The notes: a model not told the origin generated them from the letters alone. DNA of 29,791 nucleotides from Nanosynbacter sp. (GCA_029975625.1 JARKOR010000176.1:1-29791), one strand, 5' to 3'. Positions 9,575 to 15,957 are shown, counted from the stretch's first letter. Numbers and translations: made by a program.

Positions 9575-9647
9575 GAGCAGGGCCACAAGCTCTGCTCTTC
9601 CGCCAATTCCACCTGACGAGAGTACCCGGTGCAACTCCGGGCAGGTG
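9575..9647 (+). ncRNA. Third copy of the CACAA / TGCAAGY structured element
   Basis: A hairpin GAGCAG/CTGCTC (9575-9580 with 9592-9597) has the inner loop CACAA. It is followed by an outer stem CACCTG/CAGGTG (9610-9615 with 9642-9647) enclosing CCCGG/CCGGG with the 7-nt loop TGCAACT (9625-9641). All stems are perfect, although their sequences differ from the other copies. Confidence 0.5.
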
Positions 9648-10025
9648 ATTTCCGGCAGAGCGATAAAACGGCAGATGGGTTCTCCTTAGCTTCTGGTAGA
9701 GGGAGGTGCGGAGACTCTCTGGCAGCGAAGCGGAAGCTGCACAACCGATCCGGCTGGATCTGCCTGAGCTGGTGGCGACAGCGTAACGCCCGGAGGCTGT
9801 CCGATCGCAGCCAGGGGCTTGGTGATTTCCTCCAACCGAATCACCCCAGGGGTCACCACTGGAGCCTGGTGTCATGCAGGGATGCGGCTGCTAGATAAAA
9901 CGCATAGCAGGGGTGCGTCTGCTTGATCAACGCACAAATTGCACCTTACCAGTTGCTCACACAATCCATATCCAGCAACTCATCCGTTTCGGGCAGCTGC
10001 ACCTGCTCGCCAACTCAATTTGATT
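9648..10025 (+). other. Long non-coding spacer with many inverted repeats
   Basis: The gap between the Rad52-like gene and the ATG at 10065 is 526 bases with no convincing open frame. Short inverted pairs include GGTGATT with AATCACC (near 9821-9846). The 16-base motif TTGCACCTTACCAGTT at 9939-9954 recurs at 10402-10417 and, one base different, at 11490-11505. It may be a structured RNA or a long leader. I see no promoter. Confidence 0.35.
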
Positions 10026-10049
10026 GGGTCGGCGGTGCGGAGCCGACCC
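10026..10049 (+). promoter_or_regulatory. RBS-abutting hairpin of the Cys-rich gene
   Basis: A perfect 8-bp stem GGGTCGGC/GCCGACCC with the 8-nt loop GGTGCGGA is followed one base later by AAGGAG for the ATG at 10065. Confidence 0.65.
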
Positions 10050-10064
10050 GAAGGAGAAAATGCC

Positions 10065-10343
10065 ATGGACAAACTCGAACTCTGGATGCCAGTCTCCCGC
10101 CCGTCCTATATCCTTATGGACGAGAACGGATCGGTCGTTGAAGAAGGCCCCGAACTGACCGACAAAGAGGTCTATTGTGACTTCTGCAACGCCGATATTC
10201 CCCTGCGCCCGGTACCTGTTGTGTGTGGATCTGCGCTATGCCTGGACTGCCTGAAAGCTGAACCAGACTTGAAAGCGCAGGTTACGCCCACGCTCATGCG
10301 GCTGTGGGAACAACAACGGGAAGAGAAATCTCGGATTGTGTGA
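10065..10343 (+). CDS. Small Cys-rich protein, possible zinc ribbon (92 aa)
   Basis: The ATG at 10065 follows AAGGAG by eight bases. In the middle are CDFC and CGSALCLDC, two cysteine clusters about 15 residues apart, consistent with one zinc-binding site. The N-terminus (LELWMPVSRPSYILMDENGS) and the charged C-terminus (LMRLWEQQREEKSR) show no known domain. I do not recognise a family. Position in the block suggests a regulatory or nucleic-acid-binding role, but nothing shows this directly. The open frame extends upstream to 9939, but that part has no ribosome binding site and covers the hairpin. Confidence 0.65.
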   Translation: MDKLELWMPVSRPSYILMDENGSVVEEGPELTDKEVYCDFCNADIPLRPVPVVCGSALCLDCLKAEPDLKAQVTPTLMRLWEQQREEKSRIV

Positions 10344-10353
10344 GAGACTCTGT

Positions 10354-10417
10354 GCCGGGGCCACCATCCCCGGCATTCTGCCAAATCCACCCGCAAGGGT
10401 GTTGCACCTTACCAGTT
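10354..10417 (+). ncRNA. Structured spacer element with GCAA tetraloop (copy 1)
   Basis: A perfect 7-bp hairpin GCCGGGG/CCCCGGC with loop CCACCAT (10354-10374) is followed by CACCC-GCAA-GGGTG (10388-10401, a GNRA tetraloop hairpin) and TTGCACCTTACCAGTT. The 29 bases 10386-10414 are identical to 11474-11502. Confidence 0.55.
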
Positions 10418-10480
10418 GAATACAGGCGAAGCAAGAAGCGGCCTGCTTTCCCCCTCCATGCGGGGCGTACAATTCTACGT

Positions 10481-10498
10481 CCCAGGGCATGGCCTGGG
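10481..10498 (+). promoter_or_regulatory. RBS-abutting hairpin of the macro-domain gene
   Basis: A stem CCCAGG/CCTGGG with the 6-nt loop GCATGG is followed directly by GCAAAGGAGG and the ATG at 10515. Just upstream, CCATGCGGGGCGTA (10457-10470) matches a motif at 10985-10999 before the next gene. Confidence 0.6.
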
Positions 10499-10514
10499 GC
10501 AAAGGAGGTTGCGG

Positions 10515-10970
10515 ATGATCCGCATTTTTCCGGCAACGATTTCCATCTTCGATACGCCGACGGAATACGCCATTATCGTTCCGGTGAACACAGTCGGTGT
10601 GGCGGGGGCAGGCCTGGCAAAAGCCGCAGCCCAACGTTACCCCCTCTGGGCAAAGGACTACAAAACGGCCTTTGAAGGCAAGTTTACCGCCGGGGCGGTG
10701 GTGCTGCACGTCATTCGCAGTTGCCCGCGCCGCTACTGGGTGTCGTTTGCCACCAAAACGCACTGGCAAGAAAAGTCCAGCCTTTCTGCCATCAGGGAAG
10801 GGCTGGATAATCTCGTCCTGAAGCTGACGTTCTCCCCTTCCTGGAATGGCGTGCCGCTGGCAGTTCCGGCGCTGGGGTGTGGGCTGGGCGGTCTGGCATG
10901 GGATCAGGTCTATCCCTTGCTGGTCTCCGCTCTCTCGCCTCTCGATCGGGATGTGATCATCTTTCCCTGA
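10515..10970 (+). CDS. Macro-domain protein (ADP-ribose binding or removal)
   Basis: 151 residues; the start is set by AAAGGAGG seven bases upstream. The whole length is one macro domain. Residues about 17-38 read IIVPVNTVGVAGAGLAKAAA, the loop that binds ADP-ribose, followed by YPLWAKDYKTAF. Near the C-terminus is VPALGCGLGGLAWDQVYPLL, the second glycine-rich ligand loop. The pattern resembles the phage and DarG/Poa1p-like group that bind or remove ADP-ribose from nucleic acid or protein. No DarT-like ADP-ribosyltransferase is seen beside it. It could instead reverse host ADP-ribosylation defences, in keeping with a mobile element. The open frame extends upstream to 10416, but this part covers the conserved hairpins. 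Confidence 0.8.
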   Translation: MIRIFPATISIFDTPTEYAIIVPVNTVGVAGAGLAKAAAQRYPLWAKDYKTAFEGKFTAGAVVLHVIRSCPRRYWVSFATKTHWQEKSSLSAIREGLDNLVLKLTFSPSWNGVPLAVPALGCGLGGLAWDQVYPLLVSALSPLDRDVIIFP

Positions 10971-11010
10971 TTCCCCTTTCCCCGCCATGACGGGGCGTAT
11001 CCACAGATTC

Positions 11011-11032
11011 GCCCCCGGTTATGGACGGGGGC
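11011..11032 (+). promoter_or_regulatory. RBS-abutting hairpin of the 129-aa gene
   Basis: A perfect 7-bp stem GCCCCCG/CGGGGGC with the 8-nt loop GTTATGGA runs straight into AGGAG for the ATG at 11046. A second hairpin, CCCCG/CGGGG with loop CCATGA, lies at 10980-10995. Confidence 0.65.
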
Positions 11033-11045
11033 AGGAGAAACAAAA

Positions 11046-11435
11046 ATGAATTTTGAGCATTGCACTTTGGAGCAGGCCGTTGTGCGAGCGATTGGCGGTC
11101 AGATGGAAGGGGTGGTGGTTGTTCCTTGTCGCAAGAACGGAACCCCCACCATCCGCATCCGGTCTGAAGTTCCATGGAGCTTCCCGCGAGAGGCCGCCGT
11201 TGAAAGCATGTACTTCTTTACTCCCTCCTCTGACGTGGCGCCCTTTTGGTCGCGCATGGTATACGGGCCTGGGGACGACCTCCAGGCTGCATTCAAGCGC
11301 CTTGGGCCCATTGCACCAGGATACCGGATGATCGTACCGGTCAATGGGTTTCCGGACTTCCCCGGTTCAACAGAGAAGGTGGCCGAAATTGTGGAACAGC
11401 TATTCGCTGATCCGTTTTGCTTCTTCTCCGCCTGA
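11046..11435 (+). CDS. Hypothetical protein (129 aa)
   Basis: The ATG at 11046 follows AGGAG by eight bases. It is a soluble protein with no signal peptide or membrane span. Visible features are a beta-rich start (GVVVVPCRKNGTPTIRIRSE), an aromatic stretch (YFFTPSSDVAPFWSRMVYG) and a C-terminal helix (TEKVAEIVEQLF). I do not recognise the family. It lies only 75 bases after the macro-domain gene and is surely in the same transcript. Confidence 0.65.
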   Translation: MNFEHCTLEQAVVRAIGGQMEGVVVVPCRKNGTPTIRIRSEVPWSFPREAAVESMYFFTPSSDVAPFWSRMVYGPGDDLQAAFKRLGPIAPGYRMIVPVNGFPDFPGSTEKVAEIVEQLFADPFCFFSA

Positions 11436-11440
11436 TTCCA

Positions 11441-11505
11441 GGCGCAGGCTACCAACCTGCGCCTTCCGGCAATTCCACCCGCAAGGGTGTTGCACCTTAC
11501 CAATT
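11441..11505 (+). ncRNA. Structured spacer element with GCAA tetraloop (copy 2)
   Basis: A perfect 8-bp hairpin GGCGCAGG/CCTGCGCC with loop CTACCAA (11441-11463) is followed by CACCC-GCAA-GGGTG (11476-11489) and TTGCACCTTACCAATT. The upstream hairpin differs in sequence from copy 1 but has the same place and a similar loop. The following 29 bases are identical to copy 1. Confidence 0.55.
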
Positions 11506-11571
11506 TCATATGTTTTGGTTACCACACTCGTGGAACACCCCGCCCGCACGAGGGTTTGAACACAATTCAAT

Positions 11572-11595
11572 CCCCGGCGGTGTGGGACGCTGGGG
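11572..11595 (+). promoter_or_regulatory. RBS-abutting hairpin of the 133-aa gene
   Basis: An 8-bp stem CCCCGGCG/CGCTGGGG (one G-T pair) with the 8-nt loop GTGTGGGA is followed by AACAAGGAG for the ATG at 11611. Confidence 0.6.
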
Positions 11596-11610
11596 AACAA
11601 GGAGAGCAAG

Positions 11611-12012
11611 ATGAACGACGAATTTCTTCGCATTACGTTGTCCCTGACGGACAGTGAGGTCGAACAAGCCAGTCACCGGAAAAACTCGGCAGGCTTCCGT
11701 GCCTTCCTCGAAGCCCAATTGCCCGCAGCCATGCGCAACTTCGTGCTGCGTCAGTTATCCGGCTACTACTGGGAATATCAGCAGTCCGTTTGCCCGCACC
11801 CGAATGCTGCCCTCAAAGTCATCTTCGTCCAAACCGGCGTCTCCGGCGAGGATGAGAAGCTGCTTTGCACCGCCTGCGGCGCAGAGTTTGACGATGACCC
11901 GCACCCTCCCGCTGAGATGGATGACGGCCTGGAAGCAATGTATGAGGATCGCTACGCCGAGCTGGAAGCGCTGAATGAGTTTTTCTTCGACCCCGACCTG
12001 GACGGAGAATAA
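11611..12012 (+). CDS. Hypothetical acidic protein with two Cys pairs (133 aa)
   Basis: The ATG at 11611 has AAGGAG upstream. The N-terminal half is helical (FRAFLEAQLPAAMRNFVLRQL). The middle has VCPHP and LLCTACGAEF, which could give Cys/His zinc ligands. The C-terminus is strongly acidic (EFDDDPHPPAEMDD ... FFFDPDLDGE). No family recognised. The acidic tail could be a DNA-mimic or an interaction surface, but there is no direct sign of either. Confidence 0.65.
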   Translation: MNDEFLRITLSLTDSEVEQASHRKNSAGFRAFLEAQLPAAMRNFVLRQLSGYYWEYQQSVCPHPNAALKVIFVQTGVSGEDEKLLCTACGAEFDDDPHPPAEMDDGLEAMYEDRYAELEALNEFFFDPDLDGE

Positions 12013-12052
12013 CCCCACCCGCCAAAACCCGCCGCACCGGGCCATTTGTTCG

Positions 12053-12078
12053 CCCGGTTGTGGTGTGGCACACCCGGG
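12053..12078 (+). promoter_or_regulatory. RBS-abutting hairpin of the SWIM gene
   Basis: Stems CCCGG/CCGGG and TGTG/CACA close the 6-nt loop GTGTGG (12063-12068), much like the GCATGG loop at 10481-10498. The hairpin runs into CAAGGAGG, seven bases before the ATG at 12093. An alternative fold, ACCGGGC/GCCCGGT (12036-12058), overlaps it. Confidence 0.55.
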
Positions 12079-12092
12079 CAAGGAGGTTTCTC

Positions 12093-12353
12093 ATGGACAA
12101 GCTGATTGAAGACCCGCGCCTGGCGCGCGCCAACCGTGCCATCCAGGCCCTGGCGGCTGGAATGATGAAGGTCTCGCCCTTCATCCTCGGCAAGGCCTGG
12201 GTTGTCGAATCCCAGTCCCGTTTTGGCACGCATGAATACCTGGTGCTGAACGACGAAGGTCAGTGGCAGTGCAGCTGCCCCGACTGGCAAGCGCGCAACG
12301 AGGACTGCAAGCACATCCTCGCCGTCAAGCTCACCCATGCCCGGCACATCTGA
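12093..12353 (+). CDS. SWIM zinc-finger protein (86 aa)
   Basis: The ATG at 12093 is set by AAGGAGG seven bases upstream. The C-terminal half carries the SWIM pattern C-x-C-x(n)-C-x-H as CSCPDWQARNEDCKH, preceded by the beta hairpin YLVLNDEGQWQ. The N-terminus is an Ala/Arg-rich helix (RLARANRAIQALAAGMMKV). SWIM domains bind DNA or protein and often accompany recombination or helicase proteins. A stand-alone small form is common in phages and plasmids. It is the last gene of the block, and a terminator follows within 25 bases. Confidence 0.8.
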   Translation: MDKLIEDPRLARANRAIQALAAGMMKVSPFILGKAWVVESQSRFGTHEYLVLNDEGQWQCSCPDWQARNEDCKHILAVKLTHARHI

Positions 12354-12373
12354 TCCAGCGAGTGGGCAACAGG

Positions 12374-12405
12374 CAGCGCGGCCCCCCCTGGCCGCGCTGT
12401 TTTTG
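12374..12405 (+). terminator. Intrinsic terminator of the small-gene block
   Basis: A perfect 10-bp stem CAGCGCGGCC/GGCCGCGCTG (12374-12383 with 12390-12399) has a 6-nt loop and is followed by TTTTTGTTG. It closes the rightward transcript. Confidence 0.9.
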
Positions 12406-12446
12406 TTGAGCGCGACGAGTATCCTGCCTAGGTTGCGCTCCCCAAA

Positions 12447-12477
12447 CTCAGGCCAGGCTTACCCAGCCTGGCTTGAG
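12447..12477. repeat. Long hairpin downstream of the terminator
   Basis: A 13-bp stem, CTCAGGCCAGGCT with AGCCTGGCTTGAG (one G-T pair), has a 5-nt loop. No U tract follows on either strand, so it is not a simple terminator. It lies between the small-gene block and the DUF5131 remnant. Confidence 0.5.
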
Positions 12478-12519
12478 TGGTCTTAAGGGACAGTATTAAC
12501 CTATAAAATTTCTCGTAGT

Positions 12520-13095
12520 TTATCCTGCAAACACCGTTTTAGGTATTTGATCCCATATCTGCCCGTCTAGTAGTCTTCCGGTTTTTTTCTTGTTTGTTCC
12601 TCCCCATTGCTTGAAAAAGAAAGGAACTCCTTGATTTGTACATTGATCCCGAATTTCTCTAACCCATTCAGGGTTGATTGGGCGCGCTTTTGGACCTGAC
12701 TCACCCCCAACAATGACCCAATCAATACTTGTAAGATTCAGATTGGGTAAAGGACCTAATAGGGGTTCCAGAGAAAGGAACTTGATTGTGGCGTGGGTTT
12801 GACGCAACAAATCAATCCGGTAAATATAGTCAGTAGTCTCAACACTAACACCCATCCACACATTTCTAGGCCATTGAATTTGTGGATCTAATTCCAATAA
12901 GCGCTCTGCCCGCTTCGTTAAGATTTGAAATGTGTGCCAATGAGCCCGCCGCATAACATTAAAAATTTGTTGAATGAAAGAGGAAGGCACATCTTTGTGG
13001 AACAAATCGCTCATTGAGTTGACAAAAATCATTTGAGGTTTAGTCCATTTAAGCGGCTCTTCTAATGCTTCAGGGTGTGGTGTTAGAGTGAATTG
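12520..13095 (-). pseudogene. DUF5131 (phage Gp37/Gp68) family gene, 5'-truncated
   Basis: The recognisable sequence starts at QFTLTPHPEALEEPLKWTK (from 13095) and continues through MIFVNSMSDLFHKDV, VWMGVSVE, LSLEPLLGP, WVIVGGESGPKARP and PFFFKQWGG to a stop at 12520. These are the hallmarks of the family, which is normally about 230-280 residues. The family N-terminus, with its cysteine cluster, should precede FTLTPHPE. Here the frame upstream is unrelated and hits stops near 13167 with no start codon. An internal ATG at 13032 could give 170 residues but has no clear ribosome binding site. The family is thought to be radical-SAM-like, so loss of the cysteines would remove its active centre. 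It was probably cut by insertion of the neighbouring module. Confidence 0.75.
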
Positions 13096-13517
13096 AGGGG
13101 AGCTACAGGCTGGGGGCCTGGAATTTGCGGAATAGGCATTGGAACACCTCTTGGGTTTTTATCAATCGGCAATAAGAAGCAGAAGGTGAACGAAAAAACT
13201 CGTTTACCTATAGAGTACCTGAGAATCGCGGTCTTTGCTACTCGGAAATGACAGGTTTGACGTTCAATTTGCAATCTTTTAGAAGCGCTGCAAGGTGGAT
13301 CAGGAGCGTCAGGCATAAGTCGAATTGATAAAATTGTGAAATGGATATAAAGTCCCGAAACGCCCCTATTATACCCTGAGACAATTGGAGAAAATGGATG
13401 AGAATCCATTAAACGCTAGGTTCGAGGTTCGAGTCCTCGACGAGGAGCTTTTATTTTTTAAAATCAAGAGAGCTTCTCGGCCCCCATGGAGGGGGTGATA
13501 TTCCAACCTGTTCATCA
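13096..13517. other. Intergenic stretch left of module A
   Basis: I see no convincing gene. One frame of 108 codons on the minus strand (13083-13409) has no ribosome binding site and no protein-like composition. The stretch contains a short hairpin, AATGGAT/ATCCATT (near 13393-13410), and the 21-bp repeat at 13428-13448 followed by a T-rich run. Confidence 0.4.
13428..13448 (+). repeat. 21-bp repeat resembling tRNA-Asn 3' end (copy 1)
   Basis: It is identical to 15820-15840 and followed by TTTTATTTTTT. Read as RNA, GAGG-TTCGAGT-CCTC forms a T-arm, ACGAGGA the 3' acceptor strand and G the discriminator. This matches the layout of the tRNA-Asn 3' end (family ending ...GAGGAGCCA). No matching 5' half (TCCTCGT) is present. 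It lies 69 bases beyond the stop of the DUF262 gene. It could be an attachment-site remnant. Alternatively, TCCTC/GAGGA plus the T run could be a weak plus-strand terminator. Confidence 0.55.
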
Positions 13518-15623
13518 TTAGTCCCAATTGTTCGCAATGTAATTCATCGTTTGCTCCGGGTCGAGGGAGCGAGTGGTCGAACCACTTCGGACATAAAACT
13601 CAGCCCCTTTTTCTCCCTTCACGTAAACCGGCTCAAGTGAGCGATCGATCTCAACCACGCAAATAAGTTTGGCCTCTATTTCTTCCAGGCGGATGCGACA
13701 GAGTGGAAGCACCCCTGCGCCAATGTAATCCATAATCAGCGATGAAAGCGTTTGTTGAAATTTATCGCGTGAGCCTCCCAGCAGGCTCAGGTCCCGCTCC
13801 AGGCTGTAGATATCGCCATTATCCTCCACACCGATGATCAGCCTCCCTCCCTGACTGTTCAGGAAGGCGGCAATGGTTTTGAGGACAGAAAAGCGTAGAG
13901 ATTTATTGAATTGGTTTTGAATGACATCCCACTGCAAGGTGCTTTTGAATTCCAGGGTGGGACCTTCACCGGTGCGGATGAGTTCCGTGATGGGGCGATC
14001 TCTCATTGGGATTGGTTCCTGGATGAGCGCATTCATATACTCATTGATCTTAAGTGTCAGCAGTTCACGGCGTGCTTCCAGAAAATCTTTGTAGTGGTCA
14101 AGCCGCCACAGGATAGGGTCCAACGGAATAAATTGCCTGGTTAATGCGCCTGGGTAGCGGGCTTCTACTTCTGGCAAGTACTCTTCCGGAAGCCGATTGC
14201 TAATTTCGCTTGTTTCCTGGGTGAGGAACGCTCGATTGGCAATTTCATTGACGGTCTTACGGTGTAGGTGATTTTCGGGGTTATAACCGTTTTTATAAAG
14301 AACGCTTTGAGGGAAGATGTGATGACTGTGGATGCGGTAATTGCTGCCATGGTTGGAGCTTAAAGGCAGGCCGTTGAACCAATCAATAGCACTATGTGCT
14401 TTTGCCAGGATATAGATCATTCGATAGAGGGGATGTTGTGCTTCTCGACCCTCAAAGTCGCTTACCTTAACCTCAATGCGCCCGCGTTGATCAATAATCT
14501 GTTCTATCAGGGTGTTCCATGGCACTGATTCGCGCAGAACAATGTTCACATCTTGCTCAAGGCGCTGATCGGTCTGTGTAGTGTAACGTGCCCAAATATG
14601 GGCTGCATAAAGCCAGTATACGGCATTTGCGAGAACTTTATCGTCGGAGAATTTGCCGTTATTAATGGCAAGATAGGCAATCCATGGGATCAGGGTATTG
14701 GTGCTGTTGAGTTCTTCTGTGGAATGAATGAATGTCCTGCCTGGAAGCATGGTAACCAGGTAATTCAGAATTGTATTAAGGCTTTGCCAGCCATTCTCCA
14801 ATTCTGGACGTTTAACAGGATGGATTGTCTCAAACAGAGCGCGTTTACATACCACGACTGTCAAAGCGCGCGTCATGAAGGTGAGGTCGAAGGCAAAGCG
14901 TTTTTGCGACAGATCCTCCATCTTCTTTTTCATGTTCCGGCGTGCTTCTGACCATTTGCTGGTGACATGGGTCAATGCCAGTTCAGCGTCCGTCAGTTTG
15001 GTGCCCTGACTGTTGACGCGATCGAAAATGTCAACTGCTTCTTCCAGGCTGGCATCTGGGGGCACATACTGAACTGGCAATTCGATATCGCGGATGCGTC
15101 GTAACCGGTTCAGATTATCGTTTAATTGTTGAGCAATCTCAAAGGCGGAATGTGTTTCTGTGGCTACGATTTGAGCGATTTCAAAGATATCAATCTTTTT
15201 TTCCTTATCAAAACAATCTACCACGCTTTGCCAAAGGCGGGTATTCTTCATGCGTAAGGCTTGATAGTACTGAAGTTCTCCGGTTTCTAGATTGTAATAG
15301 AGATCCCGCGGATCCATTGTGATGTCTGTTGCTTTATAGTAGGGCGGAATGGCATTCATGATGAGGAGATAAAGCGTGGTCAGCCGCTGTTGCCCATCCA
15401 AAATCACGTGCACCGTTCCCAGTTTTTCGGGAAGTTTTTCAACATTCTTCAACTCTGGTGGGGTGTTGGTTTTCCAAAAGAGCAATGCACCCACAGGGAA
15501 TTCCCTAAGTAATGAGTCGATCAGTTTTTTGGCTTGTTCTCGAGACCAGACATATTCCCGCTGAAATTCAGGAAGTACAAGGTCTTTATTACTAATCATG
15601 GCCATGAGTTCATAGGTTTTCAT
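13518..15623 (-). CDS. DUF262-HNH-AlbA_2 fusion, GmrSD-like restriction protein
   Basis: 701 residues. The N-terminal DUF262/ParB-like domain shows PEFQREYVWS (about 18-27) and the signature ILDGQQRLTTLY (74-85). This fold hydrolyses nucleotide in GmrS. A His-Me finger nuclease resembling DUF1524 follows, with SHHIFPQS (433-440), NHLH and the downstream VNEIANRAFLT. The extra C-terminal domain (about 552-701) is Schlafen AlbA_2: GEGPTLEFKSTLQW, then LKTIAAFLNSQGGRLIIGVEDNG. GmrSD-type proteins cut modified phage DNA, and the AlbA_2 part suggests nucleic-acid sensing or a second nuclease. It is a one-gene module driven from the 84-bp repeat 92 bases upstream. The start at 15623 has only a weak GGGA upstream. 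Confidence 0.85.
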   Translation of the reverse strand: MKTYELMAMISNKDLVLPEFQREYVWSREQAKKLIDSLLREFPVGALLFWKTNTPPELKNVEKLPEKLGTVHVILDGQQRLTTLYLLIMNAIPPYYKATDITMDPRDLYYNLETGELQYYQALRMKNTRLWQSVVDCFDKEKKIDIFEIAQIVATETHSAFEIAQQLNDNLNRLRRIRDIELPVQYVPPDASLEEAVDIFDRVNSQGTKLTDAELALTHVTSKWSEARRNMKKKMEDLSQKRFAFDLTFMTRALTVVVCKRALFETIHPVKRPELENGWQSLNTILNYLVTMLPGRTFIHSTEELNSTNTLIPWIAYLAINNGKFSDDKVLANAVYWLYAAHIWARYTTQTDQRLEQDVNIVLRESVPWNTLIEQIIDQRGRIEVKVSDFEGREAQHPLYRMIYILAKAHSAIDWFNGLPLSSNHGSNYRIHSHHIFPQSVLYKNGYNPENHLHRKTVNEIANRAFLTQETSEISNRLPEEYLPEVEARYPGALTRQFIPLDPILWRLDHYKDFLEARRELLTLKINEYMNALIQEPIPMRDRPITELIRTGEGPTLEFKSTLQWDVIQNQFNKSLRFSVLKTIAAFLNSQGGRLIIGVEDNGDIYSLERDLSLLGGSRDKFQQTLSSLIMDYIGAGVLPLCRIRLEEIEAKLICVVEIDRSLEPVYVKGEKGAEFYVRSGSTTRSLDPEQTMNYIANNWD

Positions 15624-15715
15624 GAATCACTTTTCCCTGAAATGCTTTGAGCTGCATAAACACCCGCGATATTTTTTATCTGCGCGGGCGCCAAAAATTT
15701 GCAATGCTCACTTTT

Positions 15716-15799
15716 CCGCTGTGCGCCGCAACCGCGTATGAACGGCCGGGCGATGGTTTAAGGATACAGGAAAAGCGGGCTTTTGTCAAAGAGATTCGG
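15716..15799 (-). repeat. 84-bp promoter-bearing repeat, copy 1 (module A)
   Basis: All 84 bases are identical to 25988-26071. It lies 92 bases upstream of the DUF262 gene and reads leftward. It contains a consensus promoter, annotated separately. The remaining bases, downstream of the -10, are GC-rich and could hold an operator. Confidence 0.95.
15761..15789 (-). promoter_or_regulatory. Consensus promoter within 84-bp repeat copy 1
   Basis: TTGACA (15789-15784), exactly 17 bases, then TATCCT (15766-15761). Transcription would start near 15754 and read the DUF262-HNH-AlbA_2 gene after a leader of about 130 bases. Confidence 0.8.
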
Positions 15800-15819
15800 T
15801 GGCCATGAAGGCAATGGCA

Positions 15820-15840
15820 TTCGAGTCCTCGACGAGGAGC
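15820..15840 (+). repeat. 21-bp repeat resembling tRNA-Asn 3' end (copy 2)
   Basis: Identical to 13428-13448 and followed by CTTTGTTTTTTTT. It lies between the module A promoter and the 3' end of module B, 117 bases beyond the HEPN stop. The rest of 15841-15957 is non-coding and includes CCCCCGGCCGCGCTGTTT, similar to the terminator region at 12383-12402. Confidence 0.55.
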
Positions 15841-15957
15841 CTTTGTTTTTTTTATCTGGATCGGGGTGAGTGGGGCAAGCGCGCAACATCCCCCGGCCGC
15901 GCTGTTTGGGTTGGGGGGGACGGATGTTGCTTAAGAAACAATATTGAAATTATACAT

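Noticed and set aside
7935..9647. Cobalamin-type or other known riboswitch for the GCAAGTCCGGC-like motifs
   Set aside because: Only a short resemblance; the conserved core of known aptamers is absent, and the genes are not metabolic.
7886..12092. Integron with attC sites (integrase plus small genes with structured spacers)
   Set aside because: The recombinase lacks a visible integron-type insertion and is not divergent from the block. The spacer motifs (for example GTTGCACC) do not fit the GTTRRRY and RYYYAAC core sites. Spacers also differ greatly in length.
13083..13409. 108-codon minus-strand frame ahead of the DUF5131 remnant
   Set aside because: No ribosome binding site, mixed composition and overlap with the remnant; it looks like chance.
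13360..13448. Complete tRNA gene ending at the 21-bp repeat
   Set aside because: The T-arm and acceptor end fit, but no pairing 5' acceptor strand exists upstream, and the hairpin at 13393-13410 does not give a 7-nt anticodon loop.
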